This document shows, one piece after another, positions 7,990 to 16,186 of a DNA stretch of 64,000 nucleotides. The position numbers were made by a program, and so were the translations under genes. Source of the DNA: Marisediminicola sp040546025. Its GTDB lineage: Bacteria > Actinomycetota > Actinomycetes > Actinomycetales > Microbacteriaceae. How positions within the stretch are numbered: the stretch's first letter is position 1; each line of letters begins with the position of its first letter. The notes below the pieces were generated by a model. That model had not been told where the DNA came from, did not search any database, and saw only the letters and a program-made list of their open reading frames with translations. The stretch covers positions 47,220-111,219 of the forward strand of contig NZ_JBEPNA010000009.1 in the NCBI RefSeq assembly GCF_040546025.1, given 5' to 3'.

Positions 7990-9102
7990 ATGAGAATTCA
8001 CGCGATCGAGTTGCACCGCATCGGCATGCCGCTGGTGCGGCCGTTCGAGACGAGCTTCGGGGTGCAGACCTCACGCGAGGTGCTGCTCGTGCACGTGCGC
8101 ACGGATGTCGGCGACGGCTGGGGAGAGTGCGTGGCGGGAGTCGACCCGTTCTATTCCTCCGAATACGTCTCAGCGGTCGAGGACGTGATCCGCAGCTACC
8201 TCGCCCCGGCGCTGCTCGCCGGGCAGCGCGGAGGGGCGGCCGATGTCGCGCCGCTCCTGCGCTTCGTCGTCGGGCACCGCATGGCGAAGGCGGCCCTCGA
8301 GGCCGCGATCCTCGACGCGCAGCTCCGTGCCGACGGGGTGAGCTTCGGAAGCCATTTCGGGGCGACCCGCGACCGGGTCGACTGCGGCGTTTCGGTGGGC
8401 ATCTCGCCCGACATCCCGACCCTGCTCGACGAGGTGCGAACCTATGTCGACCAGGGCTACAAGCGCGTCAAGCTCAAGATCAAGCCTGGATGGGACCTCG
8501 AGCCAGTCGCCGCCGTGCGCGACCTGCTCGGGGCCGGTGGTTTACTGCAGGTCGACGCGAACACCGCGTACACGCTCGACGACGTCAGCCACCTGCGTGA
8601 GCTCGACGCATTCGACCTCCTGCTGATCGAGCAGCCGTTCGTCGAAGAGGACATCGGAGCGCACGCCGTGCTTGCCCGGGCGATCGAGACCCCGGTGTGC
8701 CTCGACGAGTCGATCGTGAGCACCTCCGTGGCGGTCGACGCCATTGAGCAGGGTGCAACGAGCATCGTCAACATCAAGGCCGGCCGCGTCGGCGGATACC
8801 TCGAGGCGGTGCGGATGCACGGAGCCTGCCTTACCCGCTCAATCCCGGTGTGGTGCGGCGGGATGCTGGAGACCGGCATCGGCCGCGCCGCAAACGTGGC
8901 GCTCGCCGCCCTGCCGGGTTTCACGCTTCCGGGCGACACCTCGGCATCGGACCGATATTTCGCAGAGGACCTCACCGACCCGTTCGTGCTCGAGGACGGC
9001 ACGCTGACGGTGCCGACCGGGCCCGGAACCGGGGTCACGGTGCGCACGGAGCTCGTGCGCCACTGGGCGCTGCGCGAACCACTGGTGCTGTCAGCCGGCT
9101 GA
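7990..9102 (+). CDS. menC: o-Succinylbenzoate synthase / N-acylamino acid racemase (enolase superfamily)
   Basis: The 370-residue protein has the two-domain enolase-superfamily fold. The catalytic lysines lie in VKLKIKPGWD (Lys161/163/165). The metal ligands are Asp189 (QVDANTAY), Glu214 (LIEQPF) and Asp239 (CLDESI), and a second-face lysine lies in SIVNIKAGRVGG. This matches the MenC2/NSAR branch, which dehydrates SHCHC to o-succinylbenzoate in menaquinone synthesis and in some species racemises N-succinyl amino acids. No other men gene lies in the window, so the menaquinone role rests on family likeness. A TAGGCT -10 lies six bases before the ATG. Confidence 0.85.
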   Translation: MRIHAIELHRIGMPLVRPFETSFGVQTSREVLLVHVRTDVGDGWGECVAGVDPFYSSEYVSAVEDVIRSYLAPALLAGQRGGAADVAPLLRFVVGHRMAKAALEAAILDAQLRADGVSFGSHFGATRDRVDCGVSVGISPDIPTLLDEVRTYVDQGYKRVKLKIKPGWDLEPVAAVRDLLGAGGLLQVDANTAYTLDDVSHLRELDAFDLLLIEQPFVEEDIGAHAVLARAIETPVCLDESIVSTSVAVDAIEQGATSIVNIKAGRVGGYLEAVRMHGACLTRSIPVWCGGMLETGIGRAANVALAALPGFTLPGDTSASDRYFAEDLTDPFVLEDGTLTVPTGPGTGVTVRTELVRHWALREPLVLSAG

Positions 9103-9111
9103 GGGCGGCTA

Positions 9112-9140
9112 ATGACGTGTGCGGGGCGCGTGGGTAGGCT
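9112..9140 (+). promoter_or_regulatory. Promoter of the DUF853 ATPase gene
   Basis: ATGACG (9112-9117), a 17-base spacer and TAGGCT (9135-9140) form a sigma-70-like promoter ending six bases before ATG 9147. The transcript would be leaderless. Confidence 0.6.
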
Positions 9141-9146
9141 GGCCCG

Positions 9147-10931
9147 ATGACTGACGCGGTGGAACAGGCGAGGGCGGCTGTCGCCGCGGCGGCGAAGGCC
9201 CAGGCGGATGCCGAGGCCGCGCTCAGGCAGGCCGAGGAGGGTGCCGCGGAGCAGGCAGCCGCTCGCGCGAACGCGGAGCCGCCTTCGAACGACGCCCGCG
9301 CAAGCACCAACGGCCCCCTTGCCTCCGGCGAGGTGGACCGCATCCAGGCCGGCTACAGCTTCGAGGGCGCCGCGCTCGAGATGGGAGTGCTCGTCAACGG
9401 CGAGGCGCTCGCCGACGTGCCCGTGCGGATCCCGCTCGCGATGCTCAACCGCCATGGCCTCGTTGCTGGTGCGACCGGAACCGGCAAGACCAAGACCCTG
9501 CAGGTGCTCGCCGAGCAGATCTCCGCCCTCGGCGTCCCTGTGTTCGCCGCCGACATCAAGGGCGACCTGTCCGGCATCGCCTCGGCCGGCACCCCGAGCG
9601 AGAAGCTGCTCGCCCGCACCACCGGGATCGGCCAGGACTGGCAACCCACAGCATCCCCCACCGAATTCTTCAGCCTCGGCGGCATCGGCACCGGTGTTCC
9701 CATTCGCGCAACCGTGACCGGCTTCGGTCCGCTGCTGCTCTCGAAGGTGCTCGGCCTCAACGACACCCAGGAGTCCTCCCTCGGCCTCGTCTTCCACTAC
9801 GCCGCGACCGCCGGGCTGCCCCTCGTCGACCTTGCCGACCTCCGCGCCGTGCTGACCTACCTCACAACGGCCGAGGGCAAGACGGAACTACGCGAACTCG
9901 GCGGGCTCAGCCCGGCGACGGTCGGCGTGATCCTGCGCGAGCTCATCACCTTCGCCGCCGACGGCGCCGACGTCTTCTTCGGCGAACCCGAGATCGACAC
10001 CCGCGACTTCCTCCGGCAGACGCCCGACGGCCGCGGCATCATCAGCCTGCTCGAGGTGCCAGGCGTGCACGACAAGCCCGCGCTGTTCTCCACCTTCCTC
10101 ATGTGGCTCCTCGCCGACCTGTTCAACGATCTGCCCGAGGTGGGCGATACCGACAAGCCCAAGCTCGTCTTCTTCTTCGACGAGGCACACCTGCTCTTCC
10201 GGGACGCCTCGAAGGACTTCCTCGCCTCGATCACCCAGACCGTGCGCCTCATCCGCTCGAAGGGCGTCGGCATCTTCTTCGTCACCCAGACCCCCAAGGA
10301 CGTGCCGAACGACGTGCTCGCTCAGGTCGGGTCCCGCATCCAGCACCAGCTGCGCGCCCACACCCCCGACGATGCGAAGGCGCTCCGGGCCACGGTATCC
10401 ACCTACCCCACCTCCGGCTACGACCTCGCGGAGGTGCTGCAGCAGCTCGCGACGGGCGAGGCGATCGTGACCGTCATGAACGAACGGGGAGCGCCGAGCC
10501 CGGTCGCCTGGACGAGGCTCCGCGCGCCCCAGGGTGCAATGGCGCCGACCCCGGCAGAGCGGATGCTTGCGAGCGTCACGGCCTCGCCGCTGCTGCCCAA
10601 GTACGGGACGAGCCTCGACACAGATTCCGCCCACGAGATGCTCGCGCGCCGAATGCAGGCCGCCGCAGCCGATGATGAGGCCGAGCGCCTCGGCGACGAG
10701 AAGGCGGAGTCCGCCCGGCAGGCTCAGGCCGAGTACGACCGGATGCAGAAGGAGTGGCAGAAGAGCCAGTCGAAGCCGCGCTCGTCCGGCGGGCAGTCAC
10801 CAGCACCGAGACGCGCCCCGGCCCCGAAGGCGCAGAAGAACCCCCTCGAGGACTTCCTCGGCTCCTCCGCGGGACGCAGGGTGGTCACCACTGTCGTGCA
10901 GGGCATCTTCGGAACCCTCCGGCGCAAATAG
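9147..10931 (+). CDS. DUF853 / HerA-like bacterial helicase ATPase
   Basis: The 594-residue protein begins with about 50 alanine/glutamate-rich residues that look like a coiled coil. A P-loop (GATGTGKTKT, about 108-117) and a Walker B motif (LVFFFDEAHLLF) follow. Between them lies FAADIKGDLSGIA, typical of the DUF853 branch of HerA/FtsK-type hexameric ATPases. The C-terminus is charged and proline-rich and ends in a short conserved helix (GRRVVTTVVQGIFGTL). Related proteins are annotated as helicases, but no NurA-type nuclease partner is nearby, so a DNA-processing role is unproven. It is a single gene with its own promoter, convergent with the membrane protein gene downstream after six bases. 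Confidence 0.85.
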   Translation: MTDAVEQARAAVAAAAKAQADAEAALRQAEEGAAEQAAARANAEPPSNDARASTNGPLASGEVDRIQAGYSFEGAALEMGVLVNGEALADVPVRIPLAMLNRHGLVAGATGTGKTKTLQVLAEQISALGVPVFAADIKGDLSGIASAGTPSEKLLARTTGIGQDWQPTASPTEFFSLGGIGTGVPIRATVTGFGPLLLSKVLGLNDTQESSLGLVFHYAATAGLPLVDLADLRAVLTYLTTAEGKTELRELGGLSPATVGVILRELITFAADGADVFFGEPEIDTRDFLRQTPDGRGIISLLEVPGVHDKPALFSTFLMWLLADLFNDLPEVGDTDKPKLVFFFDEAHLLFRDASKDFLASITQTVRLIRSKGVGIFFVTQTPKDVPNDVLAQVGSRIQHQLRAHTPDDAKALRATVSTYPTSGYDLAEVLQQLATGEAIVTVMNERGAPSPVAWTRLRAPQGAMAPTPAERMLASVTASPLLPKYGTSLDTDSAHEMLARRMQAAAADDEAERLGDEKAESARQAQAEYDRMQKEWQKSQSKPRSSGGQSPAPRRAPAPKAQKNPLEDFLGSSAGRRVVTTVVQGIFGTLRRK

Positions 10932-10937
10932 CGCCAG

Positions 10938-11579
10938 CTAGTCTCCGAGCGTGATCGGGATTCCCGCGAGAGACATCAGGCCGAGCACGGCCGCGAGGCT
11001 CACCGCGAAGACGGCAAGCACCGTCGCGACGAACAACGCCGGCCGGTGCTCGAACCAGTACGCGCTGCCGGGGAAGCCGGCGAAGAACTCCCGCGAGGTG
11101 ATCGGGTCGGGATAGTGCTCGGTCGGCACCCCGGTCGCGTCGGCGACCCTGCGGATGGCGGCACGGCTCCAGAACGTGCCGCGCATCCGCAGCAGACGCC
11201 GACCGGCGGCATCCCGAACCAGCAGCTGCGGCGTCGAATCCGGGGCGTGGCTGCGATAGGTCTCGGCGAGAACCGTGGTCGCCACCCGGGACAGGGGGAT
11301 GCGCCGGGTGGACCCGAGGAAGCCGCGCTCGACGATCGCCTCCGGGGTGACCTCGATATACGTCAGCCGGTAACGCAGGTAGGCGACCAGGCAGAGGAGC
11401 ATGGTGCCGAGCTGCCAGGAGAGAAGGCCCGGCCACGTGCCGCGGGGGATCGCCAGGTAGTAGAGGGAGCCGAACAGTGCGAGCGAGATGAGCACATACG
11501 ACCAGAGGGCATTCCGGACGAGGATGCGACGCGGCACGACGCGTGTGAACACGATCGGATCGTGATCTGTCGCGGCCAT
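10938..11579 (-). CDS. Membrane protein with a PH-like (bPH2) core, function unknown
   Basis: The 213-residue protein has two hydrophobic helices at about residues 25-70, then a polar segment (YIEVTPEAIVERGFLGSTRR) like the bacterial PH-domain fold found in YdbT/YdbS-type membrane proteins. Another hydrophobic stretch lies near the C-terminus (ATVLAVFAVSLAAVLGLM). It is read toward the DUF853 gene. Nothing catalytic is visible. It has 31 bases between its start and the 3' end of tRNA-Ser, which is on the same strand upstream. I do not recognise a specific function. Confidence 0.72.
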   Translation of the reverse strand: MAATDHDPIVFTRVVPRRILVRNALWSYVLISLALFGSLYYLAIPRGTWPGLLSWQLGTMLLCLVAYLRYRLTYIEVTPEAIVERGFLGSTRRIPLSRVATTVLAETYRSHAPDSTPQLLVRDAAGRRLLRMRGTFWSRAAIRRVADATGVPTEHYPDPITSREFFAGFPGSAYWFEHRPALFVATVLAVFAVSLAAVLGLMSLAGIPITLGD

Positions 11580-11610
11580 CGAAATCCCCCAGTTTCACTG
11601 TGCCACCTAT

Positions 11611-11698
11611 TGGCGGAGGATGGGGGATTCGAACCCCCGAGGGCTTTCACCCAACACGCTTTCCAAGCGTGCGCCATAGGCCACTAGGCGAATCCTCC
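11611..11698 (-). tRNA. tRNA-Ser (anticodon GGA)
   Basis: The minus strand folds into a class II tRNA with a long variable arm. The acceptor stem GGAGGAT pairs with ATCCTCC, the discriminator base is G and CCA is encoded (11611-11613). The anticodon stem CACGC/GCGTG encloses loop TTGGAAA, giving anticodon GGA, which reads UCC and UCU. Confidence 0.95.
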
Positions 11699-11800
11699 TG
11701 GCGGGTACCGATCTGAGAGAGATCCGAACCAATGAATATCCTAGCCGCAAGCGATCGGCGCGTTTCGCCATTCGTCGCGCTTGCGGTCAGCCGGGGTGCC

Positions 11801-11806
11801 TAGGCT
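11801..11806 (+). promoter_or_regulatory. -10 hexamer TAGGCT, leaderless promoter of pta
   Basis: TAGGCT ends six bases before GTG 11813 and supports that start. A weak -35 candidate (GCTTGC) lies about 16 bases upstream. Confidence 0.55.
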
Positions 11807-11812
11807 GGGTTC

Positions 11813-13936
11813 GTGTCGACTCGTATCTACATCACTTCGGCCGAGGGCCATACCGGAAAATCGGCGATAGCGCTCGGCGTGCTGCACACGCTCAGCCATC
11901 AGGTCGAGAGAGTCGGGGTGTTCCGGCCGATCGCCCGCACCGTGACCGAACGCGACTACGTGCTTGAGCTTCTGCTCGCCCATGACAGCGTCGACCTCGC
12001 CTACGACGAGTGCGTCGGTGTCGGATACGACCTCGTTCACAGCGATCCGGACGCCGCGCTCGCGCTCATTGTCGCCCGGTTCGCGGCGGTCGAGCGCCAG
12101 TGCGACGCGATCATCATCCTCGGCTCCGACTACACCGACGTCGGCACCCCCACCGAGCTCTCCTACAACGCCCGCATCGCCACGAACCTCGGTGCTCCCG
12201 TGCTGCTCGCGCTCGGCGGGCGCGCCGCGGAAGGCAACGGGCCGCGCACCGCCGACGACCTCCGGCAGATTGCCGAGGTCGCGACGGCGGAACTGCGGCA
12301 CGCCCACGCGGGACTTGTGGCGATCGTGGTCAACCGGGCGGACCCCGACCGCCTCGACGAGATCGAGGCCGCCGTGGCATCCGCGGTCGACGATTCCGCA
12401 AGTGCGGTGCCGGTCTGGGTCATCCCGGAGGACCCCTACCTGTTCGCGCCGACCGTGGGGGAACTGCTCAAGTCGACCGGCGCTACTCTCATCGCCGGCG
12501 ACCCCGCCCTCCTCGAACGCGAGGCGCTGACCGTGGTGTTGGCGGCCATGTCGATGGAGAACGTGCTGCCGCGCCTGCTCGAGGGGGCGATCGTCGTCGT
12601 GCCGGGGGACAGATCCGACGTGCTGCTCGCCACGATGCTTGCCGACCAGTCCGGCACCTTCCCCTCCGTCGCCGGCATCATCCTCAATGGCGGATTCGAG
12701 CTGCCGCCGCAGATCACGCGGCTCATCGAGGGTCTCCACTCGACCCTGCCGATCGCCCGCAACGAGCTCGGAACCTACGACACGGCCCTGCGGATCACCC
12801 AGACCCGCGGGCGGCTGGGGCTCGGATCTCAGCGCAAGTACGACACGGCGCTCGCCCTGTTCGAGAAGAACGTCGACGAGGACGAGCTCCTCCGGCTGCT
12901 GCGGGTGGCGCCGTCCGATGTCGTGACCCCGCTGATGTTCGAGTTCGGGCTGTTGGAACGGGCCAGGAGCCAGCGCAAGCACATCGTGCTGCCGGAGGGC
13001 GGCGATGACCGGATACTGCGGGCCGCAGCGACTCTGCTCCTTCGGGAGGTCGCCGAGCTCACGATCCTCGGCGACGAGAGCACCATCCGCACGAGGGCGA
13101 CCACCCTCGGCCTCGACCTCGACGGCGCCCACATCGTTGACCCGTTCGATCCGGAATTGCGTGCCCGATTCGCCGAGGAATATGCACGGGTCCGCGCGCA
13201 CAAGGGCATCTCGCTCGTCCAGGCGAGTGACACCGTGACGGATGTCTCCTACTTCGGCACGATGATGGTGCACCTCGGGCTCGCCGACGGCATGGTGTCG
13301 GGCGCGCAGCACACGACCGCGCACACGATCCGTCCCGCCTTCGAGATCATCAAGACGAAGCCGGGGGTGTCGGTCGTCTCGAGTGTGTTCCTGATGGCGC
13401 TCGCCGACCGGGTGCTGGTCTACGGCGACTGCGCGGTCATCCCCGACCCCACCGCTGAGCAGCTCGCCGACATCGCGATTTCCTCGGCGGAGACAGCGAA
13501 GCAGTTCGGTATCGAGCCGCGCATCGCCATGCTGAGCTACTCGACCGGCGACTCCGGCGCCGGCGCCGACGTCGAGAAAGTACGCACGGCAACGGCGCTC
13601 GTGCGCGAACGCCGCCCCGACCTGCTCGTCGAGGGTCCGATCCAGTACGACGCCGCAGCCGACCCGACCGTCGCCGCGGCGAAGATGCCCGGGTCGGAGA
13701 TCGCTGGACGGGCGACGGTATTCATCTTCCCCGACCTGAACACCGGCAACAACACCTACAAGGCGGTGCAGCGCTCCGCTGGCGCCGTGGCGATCGGACC
13801 CGTACTGCAGGGCCTCAACAAGCCCATCAACGACCTCTCACGGGGGGCGCTCGTGCAGGACATCGTGAACACGGTCGCCATCACCGCCATCCAGTCCGCC
13901 TCGGACGCGGCCACCGAGACCGAGAGCGCATCATGA
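11813..13936 (+). CDS. pta: Phosphate acetyltransferase (long form)
   Basis: The 707-residue protein is the long Pta type. It has an N-terminal BioD-like P-loop domain (YITSAEGHTGKSAIALGVL), a central DRTGG-type domain, and the C-terminal catalytic PTA domain from about residue 385 (HIVLPEGGDDRILRAA onward, with VSGAQHTTAHTIRPA and NTGNNTYKAVQRSAGA). It converts acetyl-CoA plus phosphate to acetyl phosphate, reversibly. The GTG start is fixed by a leaderless-type -10. Its stop overlaps the ackA start by four bases (ATGA), so the pair is translationally coupled and forms the acetate overflow/assimilation route. Acs is encoded about 20 kb away. Confidence 0.96.
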   Translation: MSTRIYITSAEGHTGKSAIALGVLHTLSHQVERVGVFRPIARTVTERDYVLELLLAHDSVDLAYDECVGVGYDLVHSDPDAALALIVARFAAVERQCDAIIILGSDYTDVGTPTELSYNARIATNLGAPVLLALGGRAAEGNGPRTADDLRQIAEVATAELRHAHAGLVAIVVNRADPDRLDEIEAAVASAVDDSASAVPVWVIPEDPYLFAPTVGELLKSTGATLIAGDPALLEREALTVVLAAMSMENVLPRLLEGAIVVVPGDRSDVLLATMLADQSGTFPSVAGIILNGGFELPPQITRLIEGLHSTLPIARNELGTYDTALRITQTRGRLGLGSQRKYDTALALFEKNVDEDELLRLLRVAPSDVVTPLMFEFGLLERARSQRKHIVLPEGGDDRILRAAATLLLREVAELTILGDESTIRTRATTLGLDLDGAHIVDPFDPELRARFAEEYARVRAHKGISLVQASDTVTDVSYFGTMMVHLGLADGMVSGAQHTTAHTIRPAFEIIKTKPGVSVVSSVFLMALADRVLVYGDCAVIPDPTAEQLADIAISSAETAKQFGIEPRIAMLSYSTGDSGAGADVEKVRTATALVRERRPDLLVEGPIQYDAAADPTVAAAKMPGSEIAGRATVFIFPDLNTGNNTYKAVQRSAGAVAIGPVLQGLNKPINDLSRGALVQDIVNTVAITAIQSASDAATETESAS

Positions 13937-15057
13937 CCCAGATCTTCGTCGTCAACTCCGGCTCCAGCTCGATCAAGTACCAGCTCGTCGATCTCGCGAC
14001 CGAGAGGCCGGTGCTCGGCGGCCTCGTCGAAAGGGTGGGCGAGCCCGGCTCGGACGTGCCCGATCACGCGGCGGGGCTGCGGAGCATCCTGCACGACCTC
14101 GGCAACGGGCACGAGATCGCCGCGGTCGGCCACCGGGTCGTGCACGGCGGGGCGCTGTTCACCGAACCGACGGTCGTTACCGACGAGGTCGAGCGCGGGA
14201 TCGAGGGACTCGCGGCCCTCGCCCCGCTGCACAACCCCGCGAACCTGCAGGGCATCCGGGCGGCACGCCTCGCGCTCCCGGAGCTGCCGCACGTGGCAAT
14301 TTTCGACACCGCGTTCCACCACACCCTGTCCCCGGCGGCCTACACCTACGCGATCGACCGGGACCTCGCCGCGCAGCACGGGGTGCGCCGGTACGGATTC
14401 CACGGCACCTCGCACAAGTTCGTCTCGGAGCAGGCCGCGGTGTTCCTCGGCAGGCCGCTGGCCTCGCTGAAGACCATCGTGCTGCACCTCGGCAACGGGG
14501 CCTCGGTGGCGGCGATCGACGGGGGAGTGTCGATCGAGACGAGCATGGGCATGACTCCGCTCGAGGGCCTCGTGATGGGCACACGCTCGGGCGACATCGA
14601 CGCGGCCGTGCTGATCCACCTGCACCGGCAGGCCGGGCTCGACTTCGACGAGCTCGACCAGTTGCTCAACCGGCGAAGCGGACTGCTCGGCCTGTCGGGC
14701 AACGGCGACATGCGCGACGTGCAGGCGGCAGCATCCAACGGCGACGAGGTCGCCGAGGCGGCGCTCGCCGTCTACCGGCACCGCATCCGCCGCTACATCG
14801 GGGCCTACATCGCCCACCTCGGCGGGCTCGACGCGATCGTCTTCACGGCCGGTGTCGGCGAGAACAATTCGCTGCTGCGCCGCCGGGTGCTCGCGGGGCT
14901 CGAGTTCCTCGGCATCCACGTCGACCCTGATCGCAACGAGCTGGCCTCCCGCGAGGCGCGCTTCATCTCGCCCGACGGCTCGCCCGTCGCCGTGCTCGTG
15001 ATCCCCACCAACGAGGAGCTCGAGATCGCCAGGCAGACGGCCGCCGCCGCGCTGTAG
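13933..15057 (+). CDS. ackA: Acetate kinase
   Basis: The 374-residue protein matches the family from end to end: FVVNSGSSSIKYQL at the N-terminus, GHRVVHGG, FDTAFHHTL, RRYGFHGTSH, LHLGNGASVAAI and FTAGVGENN. It transfers phosphate from acetyl phosphate to ADP in the cytosol. The ATG overlaps the pta stop by four bases. Downstream, 15058-15207 is non-coding and contains an inverted repeat that may end transcription. The family identification is secure. Confidence 0.97.
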   Translation: MTQIFVVNSGSSSIKYQLVDLATERPVLGGLVERVGEPGSDVPDHAAGLRSILHDLGNGHEIAAVGHRVVHGGALFTEPTVVTDEVERGIEGLAALAPLHNPANLQGIRAARLALPELPHVAIFDTAFHHTLSPAAYTYAIDRDLAAQHGVRRYGFHGTSHKFVSEQAAVFLGRPLASLKTIVLHLGNGASVAAIDGGVSIETSMGMTPLEGLVMGTRSGDIDAAVLIHLHRQAGLDFDELDQLLNRRSGLLGLSGNGDMRDVQAAASNGDEVAEAALAVYRHRIRRYIGAYIAHLGGLDAIVFTAGVGENNSLLRRRVLAGLEFLGIHVDPDRNELASREARFISPDGSPVAVLVIPTNEELEIARQTAAAAL

Positions 15058-15093
15058 GAGTGGGACGCGGTGCTCCGAGTCGCCGGGCGTCGG

Positions 15094-15168
15094 AAATTCA
15101 GGAACACAGCATGCCGACGCACGAGAGTAGGCCTGCGCGCGCACGGGCGGATACCGATTCCTGAATTT
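15094..15168. repeat. Inverted repeat AAATTCAGGAA...TTCCTGAATTT between convergent genes
   Basis: Perfect 11-base arms (15094-15104 and 15158-15168) are separated by 53 bases in the gap between ackA (+) and the NAD(P)-binding gene (-). The ATTCAGGA core is shared with the stronger repeats at 52304-52474 and 57119-57368, which also lie between convergent genes. This looks like a degenerate member of that family and may act as a two-way transcription boundary. Confidence 0.6.
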
Positions 15169-15207
15169 CGAACAGCGGGGCGGCAGAGAACGCCCACCAC
15201 GCCGCGC

Positions 15208-15876
15208 CTACTCGGTGTGGACCGGGCCGCTCAGATTGCCGAGCGCCTCGGTGATCGGCGTGGTCCCCCCGACGACCTCGAACTGCGTTCCGATCGTCTG
15301 GACGGTCTCGAGCACGTTGGCGATGACCGCGGCGACGTCCGCCCGGGAGATCGAGGAGCGGTCGCTTCGCTCGGCGACGGTCACGAGTCCCGTGGGCGCG
15401 TCGTTCGTGAGGCCACCCGGCCTCACGATCGTCCAGTCCAGGTCGAGGGCGCGCACCGCAGCATCCGCTTCGCTCTTGGCCTTCAGGTAGATCTGCATAC
15501 CGTCGGTCGACGATGGGTCATAGTCGTCGGCGCCGATCGAGGAGACAATCACAAACCGCGCGACGCCCGCGGCGACGGAGGCTTCGGCGAGCAGGATTGC
15601 GCCGTCACGGTCGACTGTGAGCTTGCGCTCCGGCCCGCTGTCGGGGCCTGCTCCCGCGGCGAAGACGACGGCATTCGCGCCGGTGAGCGCGGATGCGATC
15701 TCCTCCGGTGTGCTCTTCTCGAGGTCGAGTACCACCGGATCGGCCCCGGCGGACCTCAGATCGGCAGCGTGCTCCGGATTGCGGATGAGTCCCGTCGGCG
15801 TGTGGCCTGCATCCGCGAGCAGGCGCGACAGTAGTAGGGCGATCTTTCCGTGGCCTCCGGCGATGACGATGTGCAT
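15208..15876 (-). CDS. NAD(P)-binding atypical short-chain dehydrogenase (YwnB/YhfK-like)
   Basis: The 222-residue protein begins with a nucleotide-binding motif (HIVIAGGHGKIALLLSRLL) and has VVFAAGAG, VSSIGAD and YLKAKSEADAAV, the layout of the NAD(P)H-binding domain in NmrA/YwnB-type proteins. The lysine of the usual YxxxK pair is within YLKAK. Such proteins sense redox state or act as flavin/quinone reductases; the substrate is unknown. The start is fixed at 15876 by a minus-strand TACCGT six bases upstream. It diverges from the SRP RNA gene. Confidence 0.82.
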   Translation of the reverse strand: MHIVIAGGHGKIALLLSRLLADAGHTPTGLIRNPEHAADLRSAGADPVVLDLEKSTPEEIASALTGANAVVFAAGAGPDSGPERKLTVDRDGAILLAEASVAAGVARFVIVSSIGADDYDPSSTDGMQIYLKAKSEADAAVRALDLDWTIVRPGGLTNDAPTGLVTVAERSDRSSISRADVAAVIANVLETVQTIGTQFEVVGGTTPITEALGNLSGPVHTE

Positions 15877-15882
15877 CGCCCC

Positions 15883-15900
15883 ACGGTAGACGACTAAACT
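15883..15900. promoter_or_regulatory. Back-to-back -10 hexamers for the oxidoreductase (-) and the SRP RNA (+)
   Basis: TACCGT on the minus strand (15888-15883) lies six bases before ATG 15876. TAAACT on the plus strand (15895-15900) lies seven bases before the predicted 5' end of the SRP RNA at 15908. The two promoters must overlap, so their polymerases probably exclude each other. Confidence 0.55.
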
Positions 15901-15907
15901 GGGCGAC

Positions 15908-15996
15908 GGCTCCTCGCGTGGCGCCATCCAGGCCAACTCCCCCAGGACGGAAACGTAGCAAGGGTAACCGGGCTCTGGCGGGTGCGCGAGGGGTCT
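15908..15996 (+). ncRNA. ffs: Signal recognition particle RNA, small bacterial (4.5S-like) type
   Basis: The roughly 89-base sequence folds into one long hairpin. CCTCGCG near the 5' end pairs with CGCGAGG near the 3' end, and CATCCAGG with the GCTCTGG region lies inside. The conserved apical motif is complete: CAGG on the 5' side and AGCA on the 3' side form the symmetric loop, closed by ACG/CGT around a GAAA tetraloop. It ends in CTTTTAT after the stem, a plausible terminator. It binds Ffh for co-translational membrane targeting. A -10 (TAAACT) precedes it, and position upstream of dnaX is common for ffs. Confidence 0.92.
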
Positions 15997-16120
15997 TTTA
16001 TCTTGCCGTAGCGCGCCAACGCCGGCGGAGCGGTGCGATGCCGTCCCGTGCAGTGCGACGTCGCCCAGACCGCCCTCTCCCCCACTGACGAAGGAGATTC
16101 GGCGCCCGGCCTCCGGGAAG

Positions 16121-16158
16121 ACCGATTTCGCGCGGCGAGTCGCAGTTTCTCCTGCGTT
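16121..16158 (+). repeat. Left copy of a short repeat family around the DUF559 gene
   Basis: This segment reads CCGATTTCGCGCGGCGAGTC and then CGCAG-N6-CTGCG, which can form a small hairpin. The 20 bases at 16139-16158 recur with one mismatch at 17239-17258, and the 5' half recurs inverted at 17203-17219. It lies 28 bases from the 3' end of the DUF559 gene. The rest of the gap (15997-16120) shows no gene. Confidence 0.65.
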
Positions 16159-16186
16159 GCGGTTGTGTCGCGCCATCGCGTCGCGG

